A DNA stretch of 64,000 bases from Mesobacillus subterraneus (GTDB taxonomy: Bacteria; Bacillota; Bacilli; Bacillales; Cytobacillaceae), in NCBI RefSeq assembly GCF_003937825.1, contig NZ_RSFW01000003.1, forward strand, positions 1-64,000, written 5' to 3'. The translations under genes and the position numbers were made by a program. Positions 24,289-33,345 of this stretch are shown piece by piece; the first letter of the stretch is position 1; each line of letters begins with the position of its first letter. The notes under the pieces are model-generated. The model was not told where the DNA came from. It made no database searches and saw nothing but the letters and a program-made list of their open reading frames with translations.

Positions 24289-25764
24289 ATGAGTAAAAAA
24301 GGAAGTTACCTGAAATCGCCTGATTTGCTGCCAATCTCACATGGCGACAGGAAAATCAGTGCATTCGGATTTGCAGTCATTTGGGTCGGTATGGCGGTCG
24401 TCCTGGCTGCGTTTGCGATTGGCGGATCCGGGATTCAAAGTCTGCCTTTAGGCTGGGTGATTGTTGCCACGCTCATAGGATCCGTGGCAATCGGGATTTT
24501 CATGACGATCATCGGTGATATCGGTGTGGAACACGGGCTCTCGTTCCCGGTCTATATGCGGGCGCCATTTGGAACGTTCGGGACCCATATACCTTCGCTG
24601 GTGCGCGGAGTCACCGCTTCTTGCTGGTTTGGGATTAACACTTACTTTGGCGCAACTGCCATCAACGGAATCCTGAATTTATTGTATGGCTTTGATAACT
24701 GGTTCATCTGTTTCGTGTTATTTGCCACTGTACAGCTAGTGAATACTGCTCTCGGAATCAAGGCGGTTGAACGCTTTGCTGATCTGGCCGCTCCGATCAT
24801 CATCATCATTTCTTCGTGGATGTATGTGTCACTATCGGATAAAGCGCTGGCAGAAGGAAGAGATATTTGGGTTTGGGTGGAAAGTCCAGTCGCTGGCGGT
24901 GCTGCTTTCACTGCATTCATGGTTGTCGTCATGGCAAATATGGGTTTCTGGGCTACACTTGCGGCTGATATGCCGTCGTTATCGAGGTATTTTAAAGCGC
25001 CGAAAAACGAGCGGAATTGGCTGAAGCGCAATAAAGCTCAAATCGCCGGCAGCATCATTGCCATGCCGATCGTCAATACGTTCATGGTCATCATCGGTGC
25101 AGTTTCTTATGTTGCGGTTCTCAACTATGATCCAGTTGTTGGCCTTCAGCAGGCGGCAAGCGGCTTTATTTTAGGGATTCTTTTGTTAATGATTGTGCTG
25201 GCTCAATGGTCAACGAATACTTCTGCCAACGTCATTCCGGCTGCAACGATCTTCTCCAATGTTGGCGGACCAAAGGTTCCATTCTGGGTGGGTGTCATCA
25301 TGGCTGGTGTAGTTGGTATCGTGGTACAGCCTTGGAGTCTGTTTGGAATCATTATTCCCGCATTGCTAATCATTGGCGGTATTTTATCAGCCATCGTCGG
25401 CATCCTGTTCACGGATTACTATATTCTCCGCAAACGGCGAGTGAATGTCCAGGAGCTGTATGAAGAGCATGGGCAATTCAGGTATATGAATGGATTTAAT
25501 ATGGCCGGGTTGATCGCCTGGGTAGTCGGAGGAGCGGCAGCTTATATGATGCCATCCTACTCGTTCCTGGTCGGTTTTGCTGTCGGCGGGATTGCCTACT
25601 ATGTGCTCGCGAAGTACTGGTGGTTTGAGAAATACAAGCAGGCGGAAATCGAGGATCCATCCGATGAAAAGTATCTCGGTATCACTGTAGGACGTGATTG
25701 GAGCATTGAAGAAGGCGTGGAAACGGTCGTGGTTCCAGAAGCGACAAACCCGATCAATACGTAA
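24289..25764 (+). CDS. NCS1-family nucleobase permease (uracil-type)
   Basis: This 491-residue membrane protein has about twelve helices and NCS1 family marks: SHGDRKISAFGFAVIWVGMA at the start, GVEHGLSFPVYMRAPFG, RGVTASCWFGINTYFGA, and WATLAADMPSLSRYFKAP. NCS1 proteins carry uracil, allantoin, cytosine, purines or hydantoins with sodium or protons. The position among reductive pyrimidine genes favours uracil or dihydrouracil. The start is ATG after TCTGGGGGTG. Two small genes follow closely. Confidence 0.9.
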   Translation: MSKKGSYLKSPDLLPISHGDRKISAFGFAVIWVGMAVVLAAFAIGGSGIQSLPLGWVIVATLIGSVAIGIFMTIIGDIGVEHGLSFPVYMRAPFGTFGTHIPSLVRGVTASCWFGINTYFGATAINGILNLLYGFDNWFICFVLFATVQLVNTALGIKAVERFADLAAPIIIIISSWMYVSLSDKALAEGRDIWVWVESPVAGGAAFTAFMVVVMANMGFWATLAADMPSLSRYFKAPKNERNWLKRNKAQIAGSIIAMPIVNTFMVIIGAVSYVAVLNYDPVVGLQQAASGFILGILLLMIVLAQWSTNTSANVIPAATIFSNVGGPKVPFWVGVIMAGVVGIVVQPWSLFGIIIPALLIIGGILSAIVGILFTDYYILRKRRVNVQELYEEHGQFRYMNGFNMAGLIAWVVGGAAAYMMPSYSFLVGFAVGGIAYYVLAKYWWFEKYKQAEIEDPSDEKYLGITVGRDWSIEEGVETVVVPEATNPINT

Positions 25765-25779
25765 AGGAGCGTGAAATCT

Positions 25780-25998
25780 TTGTCTGAGTACCAGGATTTT
25801 TTACAGGAAAGAGACCGGCTTGATTTTATGATCCAGCAAGGCTACAGCATTAAAAACATCATTGAAAATTTAAGCGGTGCATTTGTGGAATTAGAAAATA
25901 AAGAGGGAGAGAAAGAAACGTTGCAAATCCTTACTCCTGATGGACGCAAGTATTTTTCGGTACTTTTGTTGAAACAGCAGAAAACTGGTGCCTTATAA
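25780..25998 (+). CDS. Small hypothetical protein in the pyrimidine-catabolic operon
   Basis: This 72-residue soluble protein starts MSEYQDFLQERDRLDFM and ends with a beta-like ETLQILTPDGRKYFSVLLL segment. TTG at 25780 is preferred because AAAGGAG lies 10 bases before it; a GTG at 25771 is too close. It begins 15 bases after the permease stop and 18 bases before the next small gene, so it is in the operon. No family was recognised. An accessory or regulatory role for catabolism is only a guess. Confidence 0.65.
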   Translation: MSEYQDFLQERDRLDFMIQQGYSIKNIIENLSGAFVELENKEGEKETLQILTPDGRKYFSVLLLKQQKTGAL

Positions 25999-26016
25999 GA
26001 AAGGGAGGGTTGAACA

Positions 26017-26244
26017 GTGGAATATTTATTGAAATGCCGGGGGAGCGCCTTTCCCTGTGAAGTGACAATCGATGAAGACAATGGACGCTATATGATCAAG
26101 AAAGCCGATTCAAGTGGCGAGGTGTTCAACTCTTCAACCGAGGTGGTCCATTGGATTCTGGAAAACTGGGGAATTGATGACTTTTACGATCAGGCACAGT
26201 TTGAGGAAATGCTGCGTGAATTGCAGGACACTCATTTAGTATAA
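26017..26244 (+). CDS. Second small hypothetical protein in the operon
   Basis: This 75-residue acidic protein begins MEYLLKCRGSAFPCEVTIDE and ends EEMLRELQDTHLV; it has two cysteines near the N-terminus. GTG at 26017 follows AAAGGGAGG. It is the last gene before a strong terminator. I do not recognise the family. The pairing with the gene at 25780 between a nucleobase permease and a PucR regulator suggests that both belong to pyrimidine catabolism. Confidence 0.65.
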   Translation: MEYLLKCRGSAFPCEVTIDEDNGRYMIKKADSSGEVFNSSTEVVHWILENWGIDDFYDQAQFEEMLRELQDTHLV

Positions 26245-26257
26245 TTCTGTTACGTTA

Positions 26258-26301
26258 ACAGCTAATCAGCCGGGTTTCGGGTTGATTGGCTGTTTTTTTT
26301 A
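26258..26301 (+). terminator. Terminator of the pyrimidine-catabolic operon
   Basis: The stem ACAGCTAATCAGCC/GGTTGATTGGCTGT is followed by TTTTTTTT. Confidence 0.85.
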
Positions 26302-26393
26302 TAGGTAAATATACTGAAAAAACAGAAAACGACACATTTTACGGTTAAATTATTTTATAGTAGAGAATAACCCTATGAAAAGGAGGTTTTGCT

Positions 26394-28013
26394 TTGAATT
26401 CATATCTCACTGTAAAAGACCTTTTACAAAGGAAGCATTTTGAAAATATCGAAGTCGTGGCTGGCAAAGAGGGACTATCCAGACTGGTTAAATGGGTTCA
26501 TGTGGTCGATGTGACGAAAATCAGAAATCTGCTGAACGGGAATGAATTGATTTTATCAACCGGGCTTGCCTGGAAGGAGGACAAGGCATTATTCCTTTCG
26601 GTTGTAGAGCAGCTGATCGAATCGCAAGCAGCAGGGCTGTGTATTGAAATCGGAACCTATTCTACTTTTTTGCCAGAGGAAATTATTGCTTTAGCTGATG
26701 AGCATCACTTTCCGATCATTCTATTTAAACAAGAAGTACCATTTGTTGAAATAACCCAGGATATACATACTCTCCTTATCAATCACCAATATCAAATGAT
26801 TTCAGATTTAGAAAGCTATTCACAGGCACTGAATAAGAAGCTTTTAACGATTGAAGATCATAATGAAATCCTTCATTTTATCCAGCAGTATTTAAAAATT
26901 CAGGTTGTTACCATTTTTAGCCATCATGAAATACAGTTCACACCAAAATTAAATGAGAAGGAACAGGGTCACCTTTTGGATATTATTGAGAAGCGCGCAA
27001 TAGGACCTGCTTCTCCATCTGTTGCGAGCATGCCAATCCAGCTTCTTGGGGACAGCAAAGCCGAGCTGATTATCTATTCCAGGGATAGGGCTATTACCGA
27101 TTTTGATCAGCTGATCCTCGACCGGACTGCTACTGCTCTCGCTCAGTTTCTGCTAAGGAAGCATTATGTGGAGGAGAAAAGGCGTGCGGAGGAGTCTGAA
27201 TGGCTGATGAGCTGGCTGGAGGGAGAAATCAGTGAGGAGTCGATTCACGAATATCTTGCGTATCATATCCCGGCAGTCAAGCCAAAAGGGGCATTCGTTT
27301 GTCTTTGCAAACTCGACCCATTGAACCAATATTCGAATGTTGATTTGACGTATTTTAAGCTGTACACCAGAACGATTTTTGAGCAGCAGGGCTTTACACT
27401 GTTTTCGATTGAAAAAAGAGATTCGCTGATTTTTATCTTTTTGAATAAAAGAAACTCAACTACCTGGAAGCAGCGAATTCGGGAAGGGATTGAAAAACTG
27501 GTTCAGCAAGATCTCAAGATTGGGAAGCATAAATCCAAGCTGGTACTGGGGATAGGTAAGTATGTAGAGGATTTGACAAATCTCAATCTCAGTTATCAGA
27601 CAGCGATTGAAACGATCCGGATCCAGAATCGCTGCGGCCAGCAGGAGATAAGCCATTTTTACGATGATCTTCATATCTACAGGCTTATTTCCCATTTGAA
27701 CCGTCATCTGGATTTGAATGAGATTGTACAGGAATATCTTGAGCCGGTGATCTGCTATGACAAAAAGTATAATGGCAAGCTGATGGAAACGCTGAAAACC
27801 TATTTAGCCTGCAATGGATCGAAGCAGGAGACGGCGAAGCGGCTGTATGTTGTGCGGCAAACCCTTTATCACCGAATCGAAAAACTTGAAAAATTGCTTG
27901 GAAGTGATTTCATGAACCATGAAAAACGGCTTGCGATAGAGTTCATGCTACATTCCTATGAGTTTTTGCTTTCCTCCAAACAGGGGAAATGGGCTGAACA
28001 GGAAACTTTGTAG
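26394..28013 (+). CDS. PucR-family transcriptional regulator
   Basis: This 539-residue regulator has the PucR N-terminal sensing domain (TVKDLLQRKHFENIEVVAG, WVHVVDVTKIRNLLNGNELILSTG, about 1-125). A middle region follows, and a C-terminal helix-turn-helix is visible at about 475-525 (LMETLKTYLACNGSKQETAK, VVRQTLYHRIEKLEKLLG). PucR proteins usually activate purine, allantoin or hydantoin breakdown. Here it sits between the uracil-reduction operon and the beta-alanine operon and is the likely activator of both. TTG at 26394 follows AAAAGGAGG with good spacing. Confidence 0.9.
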   Translation: MNSYLTVKDLLQRKHFENIEVVAGKEGLSRLVKWVHVVDVTKIRNLLNGNELILSTGLAWKEDKALFLSVVEQLIESQAAGLCIEIGTYSTFLPEEIIALADEHHFPIILFKQEVPFVEITQDIHTLLINHQYQMISDLESYSQALNKKLLTIEDHNEILHFIQQYLKIQVVTIFSHHEIQFTPKLNEKEQGHLLDIIEKRAIGPASPSVASMPIQLLGDSKAELIIYSRDRAITDFDQLILDRTATALAQFLLRKHYVEEKRRAEESEWLMSWLEGEISEESIHEYLAYHIPAVKPKGAFVCLCKLDPLNQYSNVDLTYFKLYTRTIFEQQGFTLFSIEKRDSLIFIFLNKRNSTTWKQRIREGIEKLVQQDLKIGKHKSKLVLGIGKYVEDLTNLNLSYQTAIETIRIQNRCGQQEISHFYDDLHIYRLISHLNRHLDLNEIVQEYLEPVICYDKKYNGKLMETLKTYLACNGSKQETAKRLYVVRQTLYHRIEKLEKLLGSDFMNHEKRLAIEFMLHSYEFLLSSKQGKWAEQETL

Positions 28014-28109
28014 CTAGAAGTCTGTTGATTAGTATTTAATTTTAGTACACATGCCATGACTCTAAAAACAAACTGATCAAAAAATAAGTATGGAGATGAA
28101 AAAAGGAGA

Positions 28110-28358
28110 ATGAATAATATCGATAAAAGAAATCGTTTAGGAGACGAACCTTTCAATTTTCGAGTGACAAAGGACAATACAATCTTTTTGGATTTTAATG
28201 GTAGACAGGTAAAGATTTTAAAAGGTTCAGATGCAGAGAAATTTCTAGAAAGAATAAATGCTGCTGAAAATACAGCAGAACAACAATTAATAATGGCAAA
28301 GATAACTGGGAATTTCAAAAGGGGCAATGAAAGGAAAAATGGAGGAAACTCAGTCTGA
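28110..28358 (+). CDS. Small hypothetical protein
   Basis: This 82-residue basic protein contains a likely beta-hairpin (FRVTKDNTIFLDFNGRQVKILKG) and a helix (DAEKFLERINAAENTAEQQLIMAKI). AAAAAAGGAG precedes the ATG. It lies alone between the PucR regulator and the DinB gene. No family was assigned with confidence. Similar short proteins are common in Bacillaceae genomes. Confidence 0.6.
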   Translation: MNNIDKRNRLGDEPFNFRVTKDNTIFLDFNGRQVKILKGSDAEKFLERINAAENTAEQQLIMAKITGNFKRGNERKNGGNSV

Positions 28359-28414
28359 ATTTTTCTGGTTTTTTAACTTTGAAAGATTAACTAAACAGTG
28401 AGGAGAGTGGTTAT

Positions 28415-28912
28415 ATGCAAGTTGTAACCAATATGTTTTTAGAACAACTCGACATGCACTGCCATGAGAATGATTGGTTTGCATCCATGGATCAGGCGCT
28501 ACAAGGAGTAATAGCAGCTGAGGCAGCCTGGACAAGTTCGGGAAACAGCAACTCGATTTGGCAGATTGTCAACCACTTAATATTTTGGAATGAAGACGTG
28601 ATCCATCGAATTAAGGGCACAGAGAATCCGAACAAGGCGGAAGACAACGAAGAAACCTTTGGAAATCCAGGGGATTCAGAAGACGAAATTGGGTGGGCCC
28701 AGACAGTGCAGCGCCTTAATGAAGTCATGAATCGATTAAAAACGGTCATTTCGGACCTTGATGATGAAAAGTTAAAAGCTCCGTATGCAGCTAACAGGTA
28801 CTCGATTGAGAGGTTGCTCAGCCATATCATGATGCACGATACGTATCATCTCGGCCAAATTGTTCTCTTGCGAAAGCTGCAATCCTCTTGGGATGGCGTT
28901 GATTGGTCCTAA
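28415..28912 (+). CDS. DinB-family protein
   Basis: This 165-residue four-helix-bundle protein is of the DinB/YfiT superfamily. The three metal-ligand histidines are recognisable in WQIVNHLIFWNED and SHIMMHDTYHLGQIV. Members often act as thiol-dependent transferases or are uncharacterised damage-inducible proteins. The start follows GAGGAGAGTGG. It interrupts the catabolic region and has no evident link with it. A different DinB-like gene is at 59017. Confidence 0.85.
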   Translation: MQVVTNMFLEQLDMHCHENDWFASMDQALQGVIAAEAAWTSSGNSNSIWQIVNHLIFWNEDVIHRIKGTENPNKAEDNEETFGNPGDSEDEIGWAQTVQRLNEVMNRLKTVISDLDDEKLKAPYAANRYSIERLLSHIMMHDTYHLGQIVLLRKLQSSWDGVDWS

Positions 28913-29239
28913 AGCAGCATAATTCAGTGACCTTCATCGCCCAGACGCAGGATTAGTATTGAAGTCAAAAGGGGTGCCATTCCTTTGAATGTATTTAGAA
29001 AAGCACCTAACCATTTCGAAGGTCATAATACACCCCCAAAAAAACTATATCCTTTAAATTAACTCGCACACCTTTAGCGAGTTTTTTTACTATCATAAAA
29101 ACCATTTTTTCATTATGTGAAAAAAACAGCCGGAGTTATTTTACATAATGTCTAATGAAAGCATGGATCAAATAAAAGATAATTTTACTATAAGGTGAGT
29201 TTTTTAAATATTTAGAAAAAATAAGGAGGTTAAGAAGTA
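28913..29239 (+). promoter_or_regulatory. Control region upstream of mmsA
   Basis: The region holds a terminator for dinB (AACTCGC/GCGAGTT with TTTTTTT, 29061-29090) and an inverted pair CATTATGT (29111-29118) and ACATAATG (29143-29150) upstream of mmsA. The same CATTATGT lies at 18769-18776 before the uracil-reduction genes. This suggests a shared activator site, possibly for PucR. No gene is seen. Confidence 0.5.
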
Positions 29240-30706
29240 ATGACTGTCATAAAAAATGAAACAGCTGTCTTGAAGAATTATATCAATGGGGAATGGGTGG
29301 ATGCGCAAAGCACAGAAGCGCTTGATGTGCCAAATCCGGCAACAGGTGAAGTGCTGGCGAGAGTCCCTATTTCATCAAAAGCGGATGTAGAGCTTGCGGT
29401 AAGCGCTGCGAATGAAGCCTTCAAAACATGGAAGAACACGCCGGTGCCAAAAAGGGCGCGAATTTTATATAAGTACCATCACCTGTTGACGGAAAATCAT
29501 GAAAAGCTGGCAAAGCTGATCGTCCAGGAGAATGGAAAAGCCTATAAAGAGGCACATGGAGAAGTCCAGAGGGGCATTGAGTGCGTGGAATTTGCGGCTG
29601 GCGCACCAACTCTGATGATGGGGGAAAGTCTTTCAAATATTGCAGAGGATATCGACTCTGAAATGTTCCGTTATCCGCTGGGGGTAGTTGGCGGAATTAC
29701 TCCGTTCAACTTTCCGATGATGGTACCGTTGTGGATGTTCCCATTGGCGATTGCATGCGGTAATACATTTGTCCTAAAACCATCTGAACGGACACCGCTT
29801 TTAGCCAATGAATTGGTTGAGCTCTTCAGTGAAGCAGGTGCTCCAAAGGGAGTTTTGAATATCGTTCATGGTGCCCATGATGTCGTGAATGGACTGCTGG
29901 ACCATAAGGATGTCAAGGCAATCTCTTTTGTCGGGTCACAGCCAGTCGCCAAATATGTCTACGAAAGATCGGCTGCTCAAGGGAAACGTGTTCAGGCATT
30001 ATCTGGAGCGAAAAATCACCACATTGTCATGCCGGATGCGGATATGGAAAAGGCCGTTACGCATATTGTCAGTTCTGCTTACGGAAGTGCCGGTCAGCGA
30101 TGCATGGCGTGCAGTGCTGTCGTTGTTGTGGGCGAAGGTGAGCAGTTCGTCCAGGCGTTAAAACAGAAGGCAGACGAGCTTGTGATTGGGAATGGTCTGG
30201 ATGATGAGGTTCTTTTGACTCCGGTCATCAGGGATTCACATCGTGAAAAGGTACTGGGTTACATTGAAAAAGGTGTCGAAGAGGGTGCGACTCTCCTGCT
30301 GGATGGCCGAAATGAACTTGATAAATTGAAGGACGGAACGTTCCTGGGCCCAACAATTTTTGATCATGTGACCCCAGATATGACGATAGCAACGGATGAA
30401 ATTTTTGCACCGGTATTAAGCTTGTTGAGGGCGGAGGATTTGGATGAAGCACTTGAGTATCTTCGAAAATCCCGTTACGGAAATGGTGCGACCATTTATT
30501 CGAAGGACGCAAGGGCCATTCGACAGTTCAGAGAGGAAGCAGATGCAGGAATGCTGGGAGTCAATGTTGGCGTACCGGCAACCATGGCCTTCTTCCCATT
30601 CTCCGGCTGGAAAGACTCCTTCTATGGAGATCTTCATGTGAATGGCAAGGATGGCGTTAACTTCTTCACTCGTAAAAAAATGATCACTTCACGTTTCGAT
30701 TATTAA
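29240..30706 (+). CDS. mmsA: CoA-acylating (methyl)malonate-semialdehyde dehydrogenase
   Basis: This 488-residue NAD-dependent enzyme of the aldehyde dehydrogenase superfamily converts malonic semialdehyde (or methylmalonic semialdehyde) to acetyl-CoA (or propionyl-CoA), releasing CO2. The catalytic Cys288 lies in [35 protein letters not shown] is the diagnostic MmsA/IolA stretch and [13 protein letters not shown] the NAD-binding strand. Length is as in IolA. The start follows TAAGGAGG. The next gene is an omega-transaminase, so the substrate here is most probably malonic semialdehyde from beta-alanine. Confidence 0.92.
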   Translation: MTVIKNETAVLKNYINGEWVDAQSTEALDVPNPATGEVLARVPISSKADVELAVSAANEAFKTWKNTPVPKRARILYKYHHLLTENHEKLAKLIVQENGKAYKEAHGEVQRGIECVEFAAGAPTLMMGESLSNIAEDIDSEMFRYPLGVVGGITPFNFPMMVPLWMFPLAIACGNTFVLKPSERTPLLANELVELFSEAGAPKGVLNIVHGAHDVVNGLLDHKDVKAISFVGSQPVAKYVYERSAAQGKRVQALSGAKNHHIVMPDADMEKAVTHIVSSAYGSAGQRCMACSAVVVVGEGEQFVQALKQKADELVIGNGLDDEVLLTPVIRDSHREKVLGYIEKGVEEGATLLLDGRNELDKLKDGTFLGPTIFDHVTPDMTIATDEIFAPVLSLLRAEDLDEALEYLRKSRYGNGATIYSKDARAIRQFREEADAGMLGVNVGVPATMAFFPFSGWKDSFYGDLHVNGKDGVNFFTRKKMITSRFDY

Positions 30707-30749
30707 ATATAGGTATAAGTATGAAATAGAGCTTGGGAGGGAGGCAGGT

Positions 30750-32105
30750 ATGACTAAAATTAAACAAGGTGAGGATTTCCTTACAAAGGACCGGGATTAT
30801 GTCTGGCATTCGATGAAGCCGTACAGCCCTGACAGTACGTTGATTGCCGAAAAGGCGGAAGGCTCATGGGTGACGGACCATAACGGAAAAAAATATCTGG
30901 ATGCCATGGCTGGACTGTGGTGTGTGAATGTTGGATACGGAAGGACAGAGCTTGCGGATGCAGCCTATGAGCAGCTGAAGCAAATGGCCTATTTTCCGCT
31001 CAGCCAGAGTCACATTCCTGCGATTAAGCTAGCGGAAAAATTAAATGAAATCCTTGGTGACGAGTATGTGATTTTCTTTTCGAACAGCGGGTCGGAAGCG
31101 AATGAAACGGCCTTCAAGCTGGTAAGGCAGTACCATCAGCAAAATGGAGAGCCTGGCAGATACAAATTCATTTCCCGCTATCGTGCTTACCATGGAAATT
31201 CGATGGGGGCGCTTGCTGCAACAGGCCAGGCGCAGCGGAAATACAAATATGAACCGCTTGCTCCCGGCTTCCTTCTTGTAGCACCGCCTGATTTGTACAG
31301 GGATGCCGATCAGGTTGACACGGATGCCGCTGATCTGCAATCGATCAAGGAAATCGACCGGGTGATGACCTGGGAACTGAGCGAAACGATTGCCGGTGTC
31401 ATCATGGAGCCGATCATCACAGGCGGCGGAGTCATTGTTCCACCGGACCAATATATGAAGGGTGTTAAAGAAGTTTGTGAAAAACATGGAGCCTTGCTGA
31501 TCGCTGATGAGGTCATTTGCGGCTTCGGCCGGACAGGGAAGCCTTTTGGCTTCATGAATTACGATGTCAAACCGGATATCATCACGATGGCAAAGGGAAT
31601 AACGAGTGCCTATCTCCCATTGTCGGCAACGGCAGTCCGCAAGGAAATCTACGAAGCTTTTAAAGGCTCGGAGGAATACGATTATTTCCGCCACGTCAAT
31701 ACATTTGGAGGAAACCCTGCAGCATGTGCCCTGGCCTTGAAGAACCTTGAAATCATGGAAAATGAGAAACTTTTTGATCGCTCAAGAGAACTGGGGGACT
31801 ATTTAAAACAAAGTTTAGCGTCAAAACTTAAGGATCACCCTTTTGTTGGGGATGTCAGAGGTAAGGGATTGCTTGTCGGCATTGAGCTGGTGAAGGATCA
31901 GGCAACCAAGGAACCTCTTGGAGCTGATCTTGTGAATAAAGTCATTGGCGCCTGTAAACAAAAGGGATTGATCATTGGCAAGAACGGAGCCACAGTGGCT
32001 GGTTACAACAATGTCCTGACCCTTGCGCCGCCGTTGAACATTGAAATGGAAGACCTGGATTTCATCATCCAGACACTGTCTGAAGAGTTGAAAGGAATTC
32101 TGTAA
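30750..32105 (+). CDS. Class III aminotransferase, probable beta-alanine transaminase
   Basis: This 451-residue PLP enzyme converts beta-alanine and an amino acceptor to malonic semialdehyde. The Schiff-base lysine is Lys282 in IITMAKGITSAYLPLSATAV. The cofactor-binding SNSGSEANETAFKL and the LIADEVICGFGRTGKPFG motif are intact. Class III omega-transaminases of this subgroup commonly use pyruvate. The mmsA gene before it and alanine dehydrogenase after it fit a pyruvate-dependent beta-alanine transaminase whose alanine is recycled. The start follows GGGAGGGAGG. Other omega-amines could be substrates. Confidence 0.85.
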   Translation: MTKIKQGEDFLTKDRDYVWHSMKPYSPDSTLIAEKAEGSWVTDHNGKKYLDAMAGLWCVNVGYGRTELADAAYEQLKQMAYFPLSQSHIPAIKLAEKLNEILGDEYVIFFSNSGSEANETAFKLVRQYHQQNGEPGRYKFISRYRAYHGNSMGALAATGQAQRKYKYEPLAPGFLLVAPPDLYRDADQVDTDAADLQSIKEIDRVMTWELSETIAGVIMEPIITGGGVIVPPDQYMKGVKEVCEKHGALLIADEVICGFGRTGKPFGFMNYDVKPDIITMAKGITSAYLPLSATAVRKEIYEAFKGSEEYDYFRHVNTFGGNPAACALALKNLEIMENEKLFDRSRELGDYLKQSLASKLKDHPFVGDVRGKGLLVGIELVKDQATKEPLGADLVNKVIGACKQKGLIIGKNGATVAGYNNVLTLAPPLNIEMEDLDFIIQTLSEELKGIL

Positions 32106-32120
32106 AATCACCATCTATGA

Positions 32121-32162
32121 CACTCGTAATCCTATCCGCTGAGCGGGATTACGAGTGTTTTG
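32121..32162 (+). terminator. Hairpin terminator between transaminase and alanine dehydrogenase
   Basis: The 12-bp stem CACTCGTAATCC/GGATTACGAGTG is followed by TTTTG. It may be partial, because the ald gene follows closely. Confidence 0.7.
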
Positions 32163-32198
32163 TACAAATGACTATTTTACTTGAAAGGTAGATGGACG

Positions 32199-33293
32199 AT
32201 GAGAATTGGTGTACCTAAAGAAGTCAAAAACAACGAGAACAGGGTCGGCCTTACACCAGCAGGGGTGATGCAGCTGACACAGCACCAGCATCAGGTTGTG
32301 ATTGAAAAAGGGGCCGGAGTTAATTCCGGGTTTATCGATGAGCTTTATATAGAAGCTGGAGCCGTGATTGCCGAGACCGCCACCGAGGTGTGGAAAAGCG
32401 AGATGGTCATCAAGGTCAAGGAGCCAACGCCAGATGAGTATAAATACTTTTATGATGGCCTGATTCTGTTCACGTATTTGCACCTTGCTGCAGACCGAGC
32501 GTTAACGGAAGCCTTGATCGAAAAGAATGTTGTCGCTGTGGCCTATGAAACGGTTCAGCTTCCGAATCGGGCATTGCCGCTGCTCACACCGATGAGCGAG
32601 GTTGCCGGCAGGATGGCGACGCAGATTGGGGCTGCCTATCTTGAAAAAACTCACGGCGGAAAAGGGGTATTGCTTGGCGGGGTTCCTGGTGTGAGCAGGG
32701 GAAAGGTGACAATCATTGGCGGCGGCGTGGTGGGTACAAATGCAGCGAAGGTTGCAGTGGGGCTGGGTGCGCAAGTGTCGATACTGGATGTAAGCCCGGA
32801 CCGGCTCAGGGAACTGGATGACATTTTTGGGCATAGCATCACAACGCTGATGTCCAGCCCATACACGATCGCTGATACTGTTGCTGAATCCGACCTGGTC
32901 ATTGGGGCAGTCTTAATCCCAGGTGCAAAGGCTCCGAAGATTGTTACGGAAGAAATGGTCTGCATGATGCAGGAAGGCTCCGTGATCGTCGATGTGGCAA
33001 TCGACCAGGGAGGAATATTCGAAACGGCCACCCATGTTACCACGCATGCGAACCCAACCTATGTAAAACACGGCGTTGTCCATTATGCGGTCGGAAATAT
33101 GCCCGGTGCTGTCCCGCGGACATCGACAATCGCGCTGACCAATGTGACAGTTCCATATATTTTACAAATCGCCAATAAGGGATACGAGCGGGCATTTGCA
33201 GAAAACGAAGCCTTACATAGAGGGCTGAATGTCTTGAATGGGAAAATCGTCTATGAAGAAGTGGCAAAGGCACACCAGATGACAATGATCTAG
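32199..33293 (+). CDS. ald: Alanine dehydrogenase
   Basis: This 364-residue NAD-dependent enzyme interconverts L-alanine and pyruvate plus ammonia. It begins [23 protein letters not shown]. The substrate-binding Lys74 (IKVKEP) and His95 (YLHLAADR) are present. The NAD fold is in [22 protein letters not shown], and [13 protein letters not shown] carries the catalytic Asp. ATG at 32199 is the family start; an upstream in-frame ATG at 32181 would add six non-family residues. It probably regenerates the pyruvate used by the upstream transaminase. Confidence 0.95.
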   Translation: MRIGVPKEVKNNENRVGLTPAGVMQLTQHQHQVVIEKGAGVNSGFIDELYIEAGAVIAETATEVWKSEMVIKVKEPTPDEYKYFYDGLILFTYLHLAADRALTEALIEKNVVAVAYETVQLPNRALPLLTPMSEVAGRMATQIGAAYLEKTHGGKGVLLGGVPGVSRGKVTIIGGGVVGTNAAKVAVGLGAQVSILDVSPDRLRELDDIFGHSITTLMSSPYTIADTVAESDLVIGAVLIPGAKAPKIVTEEMVCMMQEGSVIVDVAIDQGGIFETATHVTTHANPTYVKHGVVHYAVGNMPGAVPRTSTIALTNVTVPYILQIANKGYERAFAENEALHRGLNVLNGKIVYEEVAKAHQMTMI

Positions 33294-33345
33294 ATTGGAT
33301 GAACCTATAAGGCTAAAATACTCTGCAAAAATGGAGGCGAAAAGT

